DNA from: Verrucomicrobiales bacterium
Lineage (GTDB): Bacteria; Verrucomicrobiota; Verrucomicrobiia; Verrucomicrobiales; DEV007
NCBI GenBank assembly: GCA_029213025.1
Contig: JARGOZ010000024.1
Coordinates: 1-59,104 of the forward strand
Direction: 5' to 3'
Length of the DNA: 59,104 nucleotides
Part shown: in pieces, positions 28,879 to 40,300 of the stretch
Layout of the letters: every line of letters begins with the position of its first letter
How positions within the stretch are numbered: the first letter of the stretch is position 1
Program-made: the position numbers and the translations under genes
The notes under the pieces: model-generated
Told to the model about the DNA's origin: nothing
What the model saw: the letters and a program-made list of their open reading frames with translations, nothing else
Databases searched by the model: none

Positions 28879-31800
28879 TTACTGTTTCAAAAAGGCCAGT
28901 AAGTCAGCCATTTCCTGTTTCGAAATCGCCGCTTCCAAACCTACCGGCATGAGAGACAGTCCGGTAGAAGTGGTTTTTGTAATCTGGTCTCTGGGAATTG
29001 TCTCGGAATGCCCGCCGGGAACCCGAATCTCCACGGTATTGCCTGTTTCAGCCGCGACCAGACCGGCATAGTTTTGGCCACTCTTTGTCTCGATCTGATA
29101 AGCCGCCCAACGCTCCTCCACCGCACGATTCGGGTCGAGGATATCAGTGAGAAGCGCTCCATCCGGTTTGATTTTGACATCCGCCAGGGACGGCCCCACA
29201 TCGACTCCCATTTCGCCCTTTTTGTGACAGGTGAAGCAGGTTCCTTTTTGGAAAACCTGCTTTCCGGCCACGGGATCCCCCTTCAGCCCTTTGATCGCTT
29301 TCTGATAATCAGCGACCACTTTCGCACGGTCGTTATCAGTCTTTCCGAACAGCTCAGTCGCCAGCGATTTGATCTCCTCATTGCTGGAACGCCCGAACGA
29401 CCAGCGCTGCATCGGCGGCATGATAGAGGCGGGAATTTCCCCGGCTTTCATTTTCTTCATCAACAGAATCGCACTGCGGGAATTTGTCGCGATCAGGTTT
29501 AGCGCCTCTCTCCGGGGAGTGGGAGCCAGCCCGTCCCAGCGAGCGAAAAAGAATTCCGCCACATCCTCCCGCTTAAACCGGGTCAAAGCCTGACAGGCAG
29601 CCTGCTGAATCTCTACCGGCTCAGATTGTTCGATCAGTTTTTCCACGATCGAAAGTGTGGCATCCTGGCCCTGCTGAGCCGCCAGCGGCAGAGCAGCAAG
29701 ACGCACTTCATTGGACCTGGAACGATCGACTACAATTTCCCCGGAACGGTCTACCAGATCCTGTAACACGGCCGAGTATTGCTTCAAACTTTCCGGCGGC
29801 GAAGAAATCAAAGCGGCGAGAGTTTTCTGCTTCAAACGGCTCCTGCGCAAACCGGTGGAAAGACCTTCCGCCAGGGCAAAGCTCACCGGCAGGGGCTTGC
29901 CTTCGTATTTTTTCAACTGGGCAAGCACCTGATCCAGCTCCGCCGCATCGCCCCGCGCAGCTACCACAGTCGCAAATTCTTTAACCATTTCGATAAAAGA
30001 CCCATTATCCCACGAATCGGCATCAACCTGCAAACCGGTGCGGTAGCGCTTTAGCATTTCCGCAAGAATGGCTCCGGTCCGGTCCTTCGATCCGCTCAGA
30101 ACCGCCTTTCGCATCCACGGATCCTTTCGCGCCGGGGTGTTATACAGAATATCCGTAAATGCCCCGGTAATTTCTACCCCCTCTAATTCACCCAGTTTAA
30201 GAACTGCAAGGAATGACGCCCTATCCCGCTGAGACTTCGCCAATTCGAGTAACACTTTCCTGTATGGCTCTGCCTCGATGAGCTGCAGAGCATTTTCCAC
30301 GACGCCATTGGAACGATTTTTCAAAGCGAGATTGATCTCTTTTTTGCCGAGTTCGTTCTGCCCCTGCAAAATCCACATTGCATGAGCGAAGGCTTCGGGA
30401 AAATCGGTATGAACCAACAGATCGTTCACGCCTTCAGTTTCCCCCCGCTCCATCAACAGGCGATGCGCATGCACCCGGTGCCAGCCGTTTTCACTTTCCA
30501 GCAAACCGACCAGACCGGAAGTCGAATCAGGAAGTGGTTCTGCGGCTTTCCCTTTCAGTCCTTTGGGAACCAGCCGCCAAATCCTGCCGTGATCCAAACC
30601 GGCTCTCATATAGTTGGACTTCGCAAACTCCTCCGGAAAGAACCGGGCATGATCGATAAATCTTCGATACATATCACATATATAGAGAGCACCGTCCGGT
30701 CCGTTGCAAATGTTTACCGGCCTTGCCCAGTCATCACCGGATGCGAGAAACTCGTGTTTACCTGCTTTTCGTTTCACCGAAAAGCTCGCGCCCGCCGGAA
30801 TCAATTCGGCACAGGTCACCACCTGGGCAGTAGGATCACACACAAAGAGATTCCCCGCCAGATTGGGCATAAGATTGCCCCGATACAAACCCGTCCCACA
30901 GGCAGCGGTATAGGTTCCCGCATGAGCTACCGAAGTAGTGTGACTCAACTTTACCGGACGAAGCTTCGCACCTGCCTCCTCTATATCCTCCTGCACTTGC
31001 GTGATTGCCGCAAAAGGATTTCGTGATGCGGCATCAAGCGACATGACAGCAAATATCAACGGATTCCGATTGGTGGAGAAAAAGCGATGATTCCAGTTAT
31101 CGACCGTTGCGCCGAACTGCCCTCTACCACCTATTGCAGTCAGTGTATTGTTGTAGGGGTCATATCGGAGATTGCGGCTTTTCGCATTGATTTTATCATC
31201 GGGCGCATCAACCGGATAAATCTCATTTAAATCGAGACCGTTATTAAAATAGATCGCATTATCAAGCCCCCATCTCGGCGAAGAGACCTGTAGCTGGTTG
31301 TGACGCGGCGCATTTTGTTCAAACAGCTTTCGGCGCACGTCGGCAACGCCGTCACCATCGGTGTCTTTGAGGAACAGGATGGCCGTGCGTGTTGTTGCCA
31401 CCAGGCCTCCGTCCATCGGTAGCAGCCCCTGCACGTGGTCCAAATCCCCCGCCCATGTGACGGCTTTATCCATAATTCCATCACCATTTTCATCCGAGAG
31501 AAGTCGTATCCGCGAAAGAAAACCACCCTCGCCGGCGGGCAAGGGATAATCCCCCATCTCGGCAACAAACATTTGCCCCTTTTCATCCCATACCACATCT
31601 ACCGGATCGCAAACTACAGGTTCGGAAGCGACCAGTTGCATCTCATAGCCCGGCGCGACATGCCATGCCTTTTTCGACTCGGCGGGACTCAACGGGAAAC
31701 GACGCGGAAGTATACTTTCTCCATCCGTTCGATAACCTGTATCGGTTGAGCGGAACTCTTCTTTCCATACTTCTGTAAACTGGTCAATCGGCCACAGTTC

Positions 31801-32595
31801 CCAGCGGCGAATCCGCATTTCTGCATACTCGGACTGGAGGCATACATATCCGGCAGACGGTGAGACATCATAAGCTTCATTCACTACCACACCGTTAACC
31901 CGAATTTGAATCCGGTCGGCTTTACATATCACTTCCAACCGGTTCCATTCCCCCGGAGGATTTTCGATATCGTTCGCGCCCCGGTATCCTTTCACATCCC
32001 GCCAGTCCGGGTCGCGGTCTTTCCAGTTTACCCTGCCTACCATCGAATTTTCAGCGGGAAACGTCTCCGGAGCACCCTGGGGATTCCATACCGGCTCGCC
32101 GTCACGATCTTTCTTCACATGCGCCGTCATGGTTGTCGGCGCGGTTTTCTTTGACGCATCCCTCGCCGCGAGTGCAATCAAATCCCCGGTGCCACCCTCG
32201 ATCAATTGCGCTTGAAATGCACTGAGGAACATATCCGCAAAAGCTCCGTCCTCGCCGTAGCCATGGACCAGCACGCCGCCATCCCGGGCACGGTCAGCGC
32301 GGTTGCCGTAGGTTCTCTCCGCCCATTGGTATTCCAAAACGAGATGGTAGTCCCGGTATTCCTCATTGGTCCGCAGATAGCCCCAGCCTTTTCCGGTGGC
32401 ATGAAGTTCACCCTCTTTGAGATTCCAAACTTCATCTCTCTGATCCGTCAAAGACCGCTTCGCATTGAGATGAACGGTGAAGTCACTGAATTTCGGATCG
32501 GCTAACAGATCGATTTTCTCCGTAACAACGTTTGCCTCCTGACTCCAGACTAAAGGGCACAATGACAAAATCGCGGCAATGATTCGAAATTCCAT
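28879..32595 (-). CDS. PVC-type dehydrogenase with DUF1080, HEAT repeats and C-terminal CxxCH domain
   Basis: 1238 residues from ATG at 32595, which gives a signal peptide (MEFRIIAAILSLCPLVWSQ). Order: DUF1080, a concanavalin-like domain also called 3-keto-disaccharide hydrolase, about 30-275; a PVC-type membrane-bound dehydrogenase beta-propeller about 300-710 (FVAEMGDYPL, GPDGALYICDMYRRFIDH); HEAT-like helices about 720-1080; and a cytochrome-like domain with C1120-x-x-C1123-H1124. Such proteins are characteristic of Planctomycetota and Verrucomicrobiota and are thought to act on extracytoplasmic sugars or alcohols with electron transfer to haem; the substrate is unknown. It diverges from the PQQ-propeller gene with 140 bases between start codons. 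Confidence 0.88.
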   Translation of the reverse strand: MEFRIIAAILSLCPLVWSQEANVVTEKIDLLADPKFSDFTVHLNAKRSLTDQRDEVWNLKEGELHATGKGWGYLRTNEEYRDYHLVLEYQWAERTYGNRADRARDGGVLVHGYGEDGAFADMFLSAFQAQLIEGGTGDLIALAARDASKKTAPTTMTAHVKKDRDGEPVWNPQGAPETFPAENSMVGRVNWKDRDPDWRDVKGYRGANDIENPPGEWNRLEVICKADRIQIRVNGVVVNEAYDVSPSAGYVCLQSEYAEMRIRRWELWPIDQFTEVWKEEFRSTDTGYRTDGESILPRRFPLSPAESKKAWHVAPGYEMQLVASEPVVCDPVDVVWDEKGQMFVAEMGDYPLPAGEGGFLSRIRLLSDENGDGIMDKAVTWAGDLDHVQGLLPMDGGLVATTRTAILFLKDTDGDGVADVRRKLFEQNAPRHNQLQVSSPRWGLDNAIYFNNGLDLNEIYPVDAPDDKINAKSRNLRYDPYNNTLTAIGGRGQFGATVDNWNHRFFSTNRNPLIFAVMSLDAASRNPFAAITQVQEDIEEAGAKLRPVKLSHTTSVAHAGTYTAACGTGLYRGNLMPNLAGNLFVCDPTAQVVTCAELIPAGASFSVKRKAGKHEFLASGDDWARPVNICNGPDGALYICDMYRRFIDHARFFPEEFAKSNYMRAGLDHGRIWRLVPKGLKGKAAEPLPDSTSGLVGLLESENGWHRVHAHRLLMERGETEGVNDLLVHTDFPEAFAHAMWILQGQNELGKKEINLALKNRSNGVVENALQLIEAEPYRKVLLELAKSQRDRASFLAVLKLGELEGVEITGAFTDILYNTPARKDPWMRKAVLSGSKDRTGAILAEMLKRYRTGLQVDADSWDNGSFIEMVKEFATVVAARGDAAELDQVLAQLKKYEGKPLPVSFALAEGLSTGLRRSRLKQKTLAALISSPPESLKQYSAVLQDLVDRSGEIVVDRSRSNEVRLAALPLAAQQGQDATLSIVEKLIEQSEPVEIQQAACQALTRFKREDVAEFFFARWDGLAPTPRREALNLIATNSRSAILLMKKMKAGEIPASIMPPMQRWSFGRSSNEEIKSLATELFGKTDNDRAKVVADYQKAIKGLKGDPVAGKQVFQKGTCFTCHKKGEMGVDVGPSLADVKIKPDGALLTDILDPNRAVEERWAAYQIETKSGQNYAGLVAAETGNTVEIRVPGGHSETIPRDQITKTTSTGLSLMPVGLEAAISKQEMADLLAFLKQ

Positions 32596-32735
32596 AACAG
32601 GGAACTTAAGAATCGCTTGCAACCCCGACAAGCCCCGCTTCGCGTAAGCCGGAAAATTTCAGCGCGTAATGTTTCTCTCAGTCAGCCGTCAATTCGCTAT
32701 TGAAAAAGGGCCGGGACGGATATCCATTTCCGCTA

Positions 32736-34049
32736 ATGAGACACTTGATCCTTTCCTTTGCCGCTATCTCAGCTTTTACCGCCGCCCGGGCTGAAAACTG
32801 GCCAAATTTCCAGGGCCCCAACTTAAACGGAGTTTCATCAGAGACCGGATTGAATCTGACGGATTGGGAGGATGGCCCCGAAGTTCTTTGGAAGAGGACT
32901 TTTAACGAGGGTTTCGGCGGAGCAGCCATCGTCGATAATGAAGTATTTCTGATCGACCGTGAACCGGGTGAAACCGACAAACTGATTTGCCTGAATTTGC
33001 AGGACGGCTCTGAAAAATGGCATTATTCCTACGAAAACGCCGGCAAATTACCTCACCCCGGCTCCCGTGGCGTCCCGCTTGTCACCGATGATGCGGTTTA
33101 TTTTATCGGAGGATTTGGTCAGGTTCACCGGGTTAACCGCAAAACCCACGAGGCGGACTGGGTCGTAGCGATCCAGGACAAATACGGTGCCGAACCTCCC
33201 AAATGGGGCTGGGCTCAGAGCCCGGTTCTATCCGGCGACACGATCATTGTCCCGGCTATGAGTGAAGACGCCGGGCTGGTGGGTTTCAATAAAGACACCG
33301 GAAAAGAGATGTGGAAGACCGAAGGCTTCGGCAACTCCCATTCCAATCCGACTCTTCTTACTCTCCACGGCGTTGAGCAGGCTGTTTTTGTCGCCACCAA
33401 CGGCACTGATGCGGGAACCACCATCAGCGTAGCTCCGGATACCGGGAAAGTTCTCTGGAAAACGGATGTTTACTTCAACAAGATCCCCATCCCTTTCCCA
33501 ACGAAAGTTACCGAAGATCTCGTCTACCTGACCGGAGGCTACGACAACGGCTCCTGCATGATCCGGGTGAATGATAAATGGGAAGTTTCCAAAGTCTTCG
33601 ACATCACCCAGGGAACCCAGATGCATCCTCCCTTCGTTATCGGCGACCACATTTATTTCCTCGCGAATGAAAATTCCAATCACAAAGGCGAAAAACGCGA
33701 GACCGGCGGACTGGCCTGCATGGACTTTGAAGGCAACATTGTATGGAACACAGGAAATGATCCGTTTATGGGTCGCGGCAATATGATCTACGCCGATGGT
33801 AAACTTCTGATCCAGGACGGTGAAACAGGCTACTTGCGGGTGGTTGAGCCCTCGCCGGAAGGCTACAAAGAAGTGGCTTTTGCCGATGTATTCGGGAAAA
33901 AAGCGGAAGTTGATGACCAAATTGCCAGGCAGAAAGGACGCGCAAATATCAAAATTCCTGACTTCAAATACTGGTCGCCGATGGCTCTGAGCAACGGCCA
34001 CCTCGTCATGCGCGGTCAGGAGAACGTAGTTTGCTTGAAAATTAAGTAA
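32736..34049 (+). CDS. secreted PQQ-type beta-propeller protein
   Basis: 437 residues from ATG at 32736, preferred over an upstream TTG at 32700 because it gives a signal peptide (MRHLILSFAAISAFTAARA). ENWPNFQGPNLNGVS directly after the cleavage site is the standard opening of PVC PQQ-binding-like propeller proteins. Repeats of the type DTGKVLWKTDV and LVGFNKDTGKEMWK support a seven- or eight-bladed propeller. Without the calcium and PQQ ligands being identifiable by eye, enzymatic activity is uncertain and a scaffold role is possible. It is divergent from the PVC dehydrogenase gene and lies 283 bases before megasynthase B. Confidence 0.85.
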   Translation: MRHLILSFAAISAFTAARAENWPNFQGPNLNGVSSETGLNLTDWEDGPEVLWKRTFNEGFGGAAIVDNEVFLIDREPGETDKLICLNLQDGSEKWHYSYENAGKLPHPGSRGVPLVTDDAVYFIGGFGQVHRVNRKTHEADWVVAIQDKYGAEPPKWGWAQSPVLSGDTIIVPAMSEDAGLVGFNKDTGKEMWKTEGFGNSHSNPTLLTLHGVEQAVFVATNGTDAGTTISVAPDTGKVLWKTDVYFNKIPIPFPTKVTEDLVYLTGGYDNGSCMIRVNDKWEVSKVFDITQGTQMHPPFVIGDHIYFLANENSNHKGEKRETGGLACMDFEGNIVWNTGNDPFMGRGNMIYADGKLLIQDGETGYLRVVEPSPEGYKEVAFADVFGKKAEVDDQIARQKGRANIKIPDFKYWSPMALSNGHLVMRGQENVVCLKIK

Positions 34050-34260
34050 GCCGTCCCTCCCCCCAAAAATCCCCGCATCTTCCCCATCTCTTCGCAGTAA
34101 TAAATCCCCGGGGTATTCCTGGAGGAAGGCTACAAGCCTGCCCTCAACCGACTATCAGGAAAAGCCTCCGCCCGGCTACCGCCGCTTTCTTTCGTTGCAG
34201 TGCCCTGTGATTGTTTTTATAATTAGTCGAAAAATATTATAAAATCCACGGGGCCAACCT

Positions 34261-34288
34261 TTGACGATTTCCATAATTGTCATATAAT
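34261..34288 (+). promoter_or_regulatory. strong sigma-70 promoter of megasynthase B
   Basis: TTGACG (34261-34266) and a perfect TATAAT (34283-34288) are separated by 16 bases, giving a start point near 34295 and a leader of about 38 nt before the ATG at 34333. A weaker candidate, TTGTTT-18-TATTAT, lies just upstream (34211-34240). The remaining upstream sequence, 34050-34210, shows no gene. Confidence 0.7.
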
Positions 34289-34316
34289 AGCCTCAATTTT
34301 GCTAACTTTATCAAGT

Positions 34317-34328
34317 TGGTAGCTACCA
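34317..34328. promoter_or_regulatory. perfect 12-bp palindrome in the megasynthase B leader
   Basis: TGGTAGCTACCA is its own reverse complement and lies between the predicted transcription start and the start codon at 34333. With no loop it is a poor RNA hairpin and fits a dimeric DNA-binding site better. No Shine-Dalgarno sequence is visible before the ATG. Confidence 0.35.
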
Positions 34329-34332
34329 GTTC

Positions 34333-37300
34333 ATGAGCCAATTACAAAAAAACGAGGAACCCGTGGCGATTGTAGGTATGGCTCTCAGAGTGCCCGGGGC
34401 GAATTCTCCGGAGCAATTCTGGGATAATCTAGTCAACGGTCGGGAATCAATTTCCCGCTTCGAAAAAGACGAACTCGATTTTCCCGAAGAATTCGATCAG
34501 CCCAACTACGTTCCCGCCAAAGGTATCGTCGAAGATATCGACAAATTCGATGCGGCGTTTTTCGGGATCCTGCCTAAGGACGCAAAAATCATGGATCCCC
34601 AGCAGCGAATTTTTCTCGAACTCGCCTGGGAAGCGATGGAACGGGCCGGTCATCGCCCGGATGGAACACATAGTGACCGAATCGGCGTATACGCCGGGGC
34701 CTACATCGATTCCTACCTCCTCGCAAATCTCTGTACCGATCGCACCTTTCTCGATGATACGATTCGGCAAATCCGCGTCGGCTCGCTCCAGACCGAGCTT
34801 GGCAATGATAAAGACTACCTCGCGACACGAGTCGCCTTCAAAATGAATCTGCGCGGCCCGGCTGTCAGCGTCGGCTCCGCCTGCTCCACTTCGCTCGTAG
34901 CTGTAGCGGAGGCCTGTCGATCAATCCGCGACGGTCAGTGCGATGCTGCACTCGCCGGCGGTGTAGCCATCACCCTGCCACATAAGAGGGGGTACTTTCA
35001 TACCGAGCAGGGCATAAATTCCGCTGATGGTCATTGCCGGGTCTTCGATGAAAAAGGCTCTGGCACGGTGTTCGGCAACGGGGCCGGAGTGGTAATGCTG
35101 AAGCGGCTCAGCAAAGCGCTGGAAGATGGCAATCACATTCACGCTGTCATTCGGGGCACCGGAATGAACAACGACGGCTCCACGAAAAACAGTTATGCTG
35201 CGCCCAGTATCGAAGGCCAGTCCGAAGCCATAAGAATGGCCTGGGAAAACGCCGGGATCGATCCCCGCACGGTTTCCATGATTGAAGCCCACGGCACCGG
35301 TACCCCTCTGGGCGACCCGATTGAATTCAACGGTCTGAGTAAAGCCTTCAGGGATGCCGGAGTGAAAGAGAATCAATTCTGCGCCCTGGGTTCTCTGAAA
35401 ACCTATATTGGCCATCTCGACGTCGCGTCGGGTGTCTGCGGTCTGATAAAAGCTGCGCTTTCTCTGGAAAAGAAGACCATGCCGCAGCTACTTCATTTCC
35501 AGAGCGCCAATCCGAGTATTGATTTTGAAAACAGTCCTTTTTATCCCCTGGCAAAACTTGAGCCATGGACCACAGAGGGACCCCGGCGGGCGGGAGTTAG
35601 CAGCTACGGGGTAGGTGGAACCAATGCCCACCTTGTGCTCGAAGAAGCACCGCTTTCAAAACCTTCCGGCCCGTCCCCCCGGACCAATCATCTCATTCTT
35701 ATTTCCGCAAAATCCGAGTCCTCTCTGAATGCGACCGCGGACCGGCTCGCCAGCTTTGAGTCTTCCGCCCCGGTAGCTGATATATCCTGGACGCTGATAA
35801 AGGGCCGCAGTCACTTACCCTGCCGCCGCGCAGCTGCAGGATCAGACCTGTCGGCCCTGAAAGGAAACGGAACAAATGCAAAAGCAGAGCGGGGCAATGC
35901 ACCGATTCACTTCCTTTTTCCAGGCCAGGGTGCCCAGCATCTCAATATGGCAAAATCTATTTACGACTCGGAACCACACTTCCGTACAGTTGTAGATCGA
36001 TGTAACGAAATCGCAAAACCGCTGCTCGACGGCGAAAGCCTGCTTGATATACTTTTCTCGGAGAACAGCGAAAAGCTGACCGATACCAAATACGCGCAGC
36101 CGGCGATATTCATGATCGAATACGCCATCGCCGATCTGTGGATCCACTGGGGGATAACCCCGAAAGCCATGATCGGGCACAGCGTGGGCGAATTTGTCGC
36201 AGCCTGTCACTCGGGTGTATTTTCTCTGGAAGACGCCATTTCTGTAGTTGCGAAACGGGGCGCACTAATGAGCCGCCTTCCTGCAGGGAAAATGCTGTCG
36301 GTGCGACTGGCCGAAAAAGACCTCATGGCGCGGATGCCGGATACGCTGGATCTCGCCGCCGTAAATGGCAAAACGCTATGTGTAGTCGCCGGACCGGAAG
36401 CTGAAATCTCTACCTTTGCGGCTCAGCTTGCCGGGGATGACATAATCGCCCGGCCACTACATACCTCCCACGCCTTTCATTCGAGGATGATGGATTCTGT
36501 TATCCCGGAGTTCGAGAAGGCATTTGCAGAAGTCACTCTCCGGACTCCGCAAATCCCGATCATGTCCAGCGTTACCGGCGCCTGGATGTTTTACGAAAAC
36601 GCTGTGGATACTTCTTACTGGGCCAACCACCTTCGCAAGACGGTTCGATTCTCAGATGCGATGGAAGTTCTGGGGGCAGAAGCCAGTGGGCAAATCTTTA
36701 TCGAAACGGGCCCGGGCCAAACCCTAACCGGACTCGCTGCACAAACTCTAAAGCGCGAGGACAGCCATCTCGTTCTTCCCAGCTGTCGCCACCCAAAGGA
36801 TGACGACAGCGACCACATTTGCCTCCTTCGCTCGCTCGGCGCGTTGTGGTGCGAAGGTGTTGAAATCGACTGGGATAACTATTTTACCGACGAATACCGG
36901 AAACGGGCAGTTCTCCCCGGCTATGCCTTTGAGAAAAAGCGCCACTGGGTAGACCCCACTCCCGCCGCCCCGATTCAACTGGGTACAGTCACGGACTGTA
37001 CAGGGTACTATTTGACACAACAGGGTACAATCACCCATTCAACAGGGTACAATCAAGCTGCAGCCCCCTTGAAACCACCAATGAAAACCACTACCGCATC
37101 GCGAAATTCTGAAATAGCCAACCGGGTTCGCGAAATTCTGACCAATCTGTCCGGTATACCGACCGAAGATTTGATTGGCAACGCCACATTCCTGGAACTT
37201 GGATTCGATTCTCTACTGTTAACCCAGGTCAGCAAAGCTTTTCAGGACGGGTTTGGAACCGAAGTAAAGATGCGGCAACTGATGACCGATTTTTCCACGA

Positions 37301-40300
37301 TTGATGCCATGGTCGAGCATCTCGACGAAACTCTGCCTGCCGAAGAATTTCGCCAGGAACAGGTAGTAGAGCAACCACCCGCACCGGTGCACGCACCAGC
37401 CCCGGTGGTAACCGGCTTTCAACCCGCACCTGCAGTTGGTAGTTCCGCGATTGAAAATCTAATCCAACAGCAGATGGATATTATGCGCCAACAATTGGCG
37501 CTCCTCGGCTCCGCTCCCGGTGCACGTGTGCCGCAGATATCGAGCCCTTTCACACCAACACCTGCTCCTACGCCACAGAAACCGATCGTTGCTACTGCCG
37601 CCGGAGAATCCTCCGCGCCTTCCACAACAATCAATCGCGACGTTGATGACAGCCTGACAGAAAAACAAAAGAATCACCTTGAAGCTTTGGTAAAAAACTA
37701 TACCTCAAAAACCAAGACCTCAAAAAGCCTCACTGAAGAGTATCGCCAGTGGTTTGCCGATCCGAGAACTGTATCCGGATTCAACCGTCTCTGGAAAGAG
37801 ATGATCTACCAGATTGTAGTAGAGAAATCCAAAGGCTCTCGTCTGGTCGACATCGACGGTAATGAATACATCGATCTACTCAATGGCTTCGGCCCGGGCT
37901 TCCTCGGCCACAGTCCGGACTTTCTCACTCAGGCCCTGCACGAGCAGCTTGACCGCGGAGTCGAAGTCGGCCCGCAGTGCAGAACCGCGATGGAGGCGGC
38001 GAAACTGTTTTGCGAAGTCACAGGAAATGAAAGAGCCAGTTTTGTAAACACCGGCTCTGAAGCCGTCCAGGCCGCAATGAGACTCACCCGCACCGTCACC
38101 GGCCGGGACAAAATCGTAGTGTTCGCGAAAGACTACCATGGAAATTTTGATGAAGTACTGGTTCGCGGCGTCGGGTCCGGAGATAAACTTCGTTCCATGC
38201 CGGTCGCGCCCGGAATTCCCAACCGCGCCGTGGAAGACGTGATAGTCCTTCCCTACGGCACGGAAGAATCTCTTCAAGTCATCCGCAACCGGGCGCACGA
38301 ACTCGCCGCTGTAATCGTTGAACCTGTGCAGAGCCGCCGGCCGGAGTTTCAACCCAAAGAATTTATTCATGAGCTTCGCAAGATCACCGCTGATTCAGGC
38401 ACCGCTTTTGTATTCGACGAAGTGATTACCGGATTCCGGGCCGGCCCCCACGGTGCCCAGGGCTTTTTCGGAGTGGAAGCCGACCTCGCCACCTATGGTA
38501 AAGTCTGCGGAGGCGGAATGCCTATTGGTGTAGTTGCCGGCAAAGCAAAGTATATGGACACCTTCGACGGTGGACAGTGGCAGTATGGTGATGATTCCTT
38601 CCCGGAACAGGGAGTAACCTTTTTCGCCGGCACCTTTGTACGTCATCCTCTTGCGATGGTGGCGATGAAACAAATGCTCCTGCACCTGAGGGAACAGGGT
38701 TCTGATTTGTGGACAAACCTGAACGCCAAAGCGGACCGCCTGACTGGAGCGGTTAATCAACTTTTCCGGGAGAACGACATTCCGTTTGAGATGCCGAATT
38801 TTGGTTCCCTGATGTTTATCCGGCACATCGATAATAACAAGTATGCCAATCTTCTCTTCTTCCATCTGCGCAGCAAAGGTATCTTTCTGCTCGAAGGGTT
38901 CCCTTCCTACATCACAACAGCGCATACCGATGCAGATATAGATTATACTATAGATGCCTTTCGTGAGTCGGTGTCAGAAATGCAGCAGGCCGGATTTTTT
39001 CCCGGAGAAAAGATTGACTCTTCGATTCGAAAAACACTTACCGGCCCGCCTCGGGTTTTAACCAAAGGCGCTACATCATCAGAACCGGAAACCTACCCGA
39101 TGACTGAACCTCTTGCCGAGATCTGGCTTGCTTCGCAGGCGAGCGACGACGGCACACTGTGCTTCAACGAAGTAGTGAAACTTTCTTTTGAGGGCGATTT
39201 AAACATACCCGCTCTTCAACAAGCCATTCAGGATGTCGTCAACCGGCACGAAGGTCTGCGGGCCACTTTCCTCAGCGACGGTACCGGATTCAGAATTAAG
39301 GATCATCTCGAAATCGACCTCGAATTCTCCGATTCAACTATCGCCGAGGCTCTCGAAAATCATCAGAATACGAAGTTTGACCTGGAAAAAGGACCGCTTT
39401 TCCGGGCTGAACTCCTTACCCATTCGGAAAATCATAACGAATTAATTCTAAACGCTCACCACCTGGTCTGCGATGGCTGGAGTTTCAACATTGTGGTGGA
39501 TGAGATCAGCCAGTCTTATGCGGCCCGTCTCAATGGAGAAAAGGCGGCGTTTCCACCCGCTCCTCAGTTCGGGGCGTTCGCGCAACAGGAATCGGTAATC
39601 GAGAAATGTCGCGAAGGGGGAGAAAGTGAAAAATACTGGTTGTCCCGGTTTTCCACTGCGGTTCCTCCACTCGATTTGCCACACGACGGTACTGGCACCC
39701 CCTCCCACAAAAGTGATTCGGTTTGCGCTATTATTGATGGCGACACCATGCGCAGCCTGAAAAGTGTAGCCGGACAATCCGGGACAACTTTGTTCTCTGT
39801 ATTGATGGGTGCCTATCAGATTTTACTGAGCCGCATCGCCCGGCAGGACCGGCTGATGACGGTTTTCCCGGTCGCTGGGCAAAATGATGACCAGGGAAAT
39901 GAAAATCTGGTAGGGCACTGTGTAAATTTTCTACCCTTCCCCTGTCAGATTGATACTTCCCGTTCAGTAAGAGATTTCCTCGGACAAACTCAGGAAAATT
40001 TGCTCGATGCGATGGAACATCGTGACTACACCTGGGGTCGTCTTATTAAGAAACTACCAGGATCAAAACGTCCCGTTGCGGAAGCCGTTTTCAACCTCGA
40101 GAGAATGGACGGATACGAGGAATTCCCGTGGCTCGAAACTCAGATTGAGGACGTCACCAGAAAATTTTCCCACAATCCCCTGTTTCTCAACACGCTGGAA
40201 CACGATAACGCTCTCGAACTGGATCTGAATTATCAGACTGGCCTTTTCAGTAGAGAAACGGCACGCCTGTGGCTGAATCTCTACAGCGAGATTCTCGATC

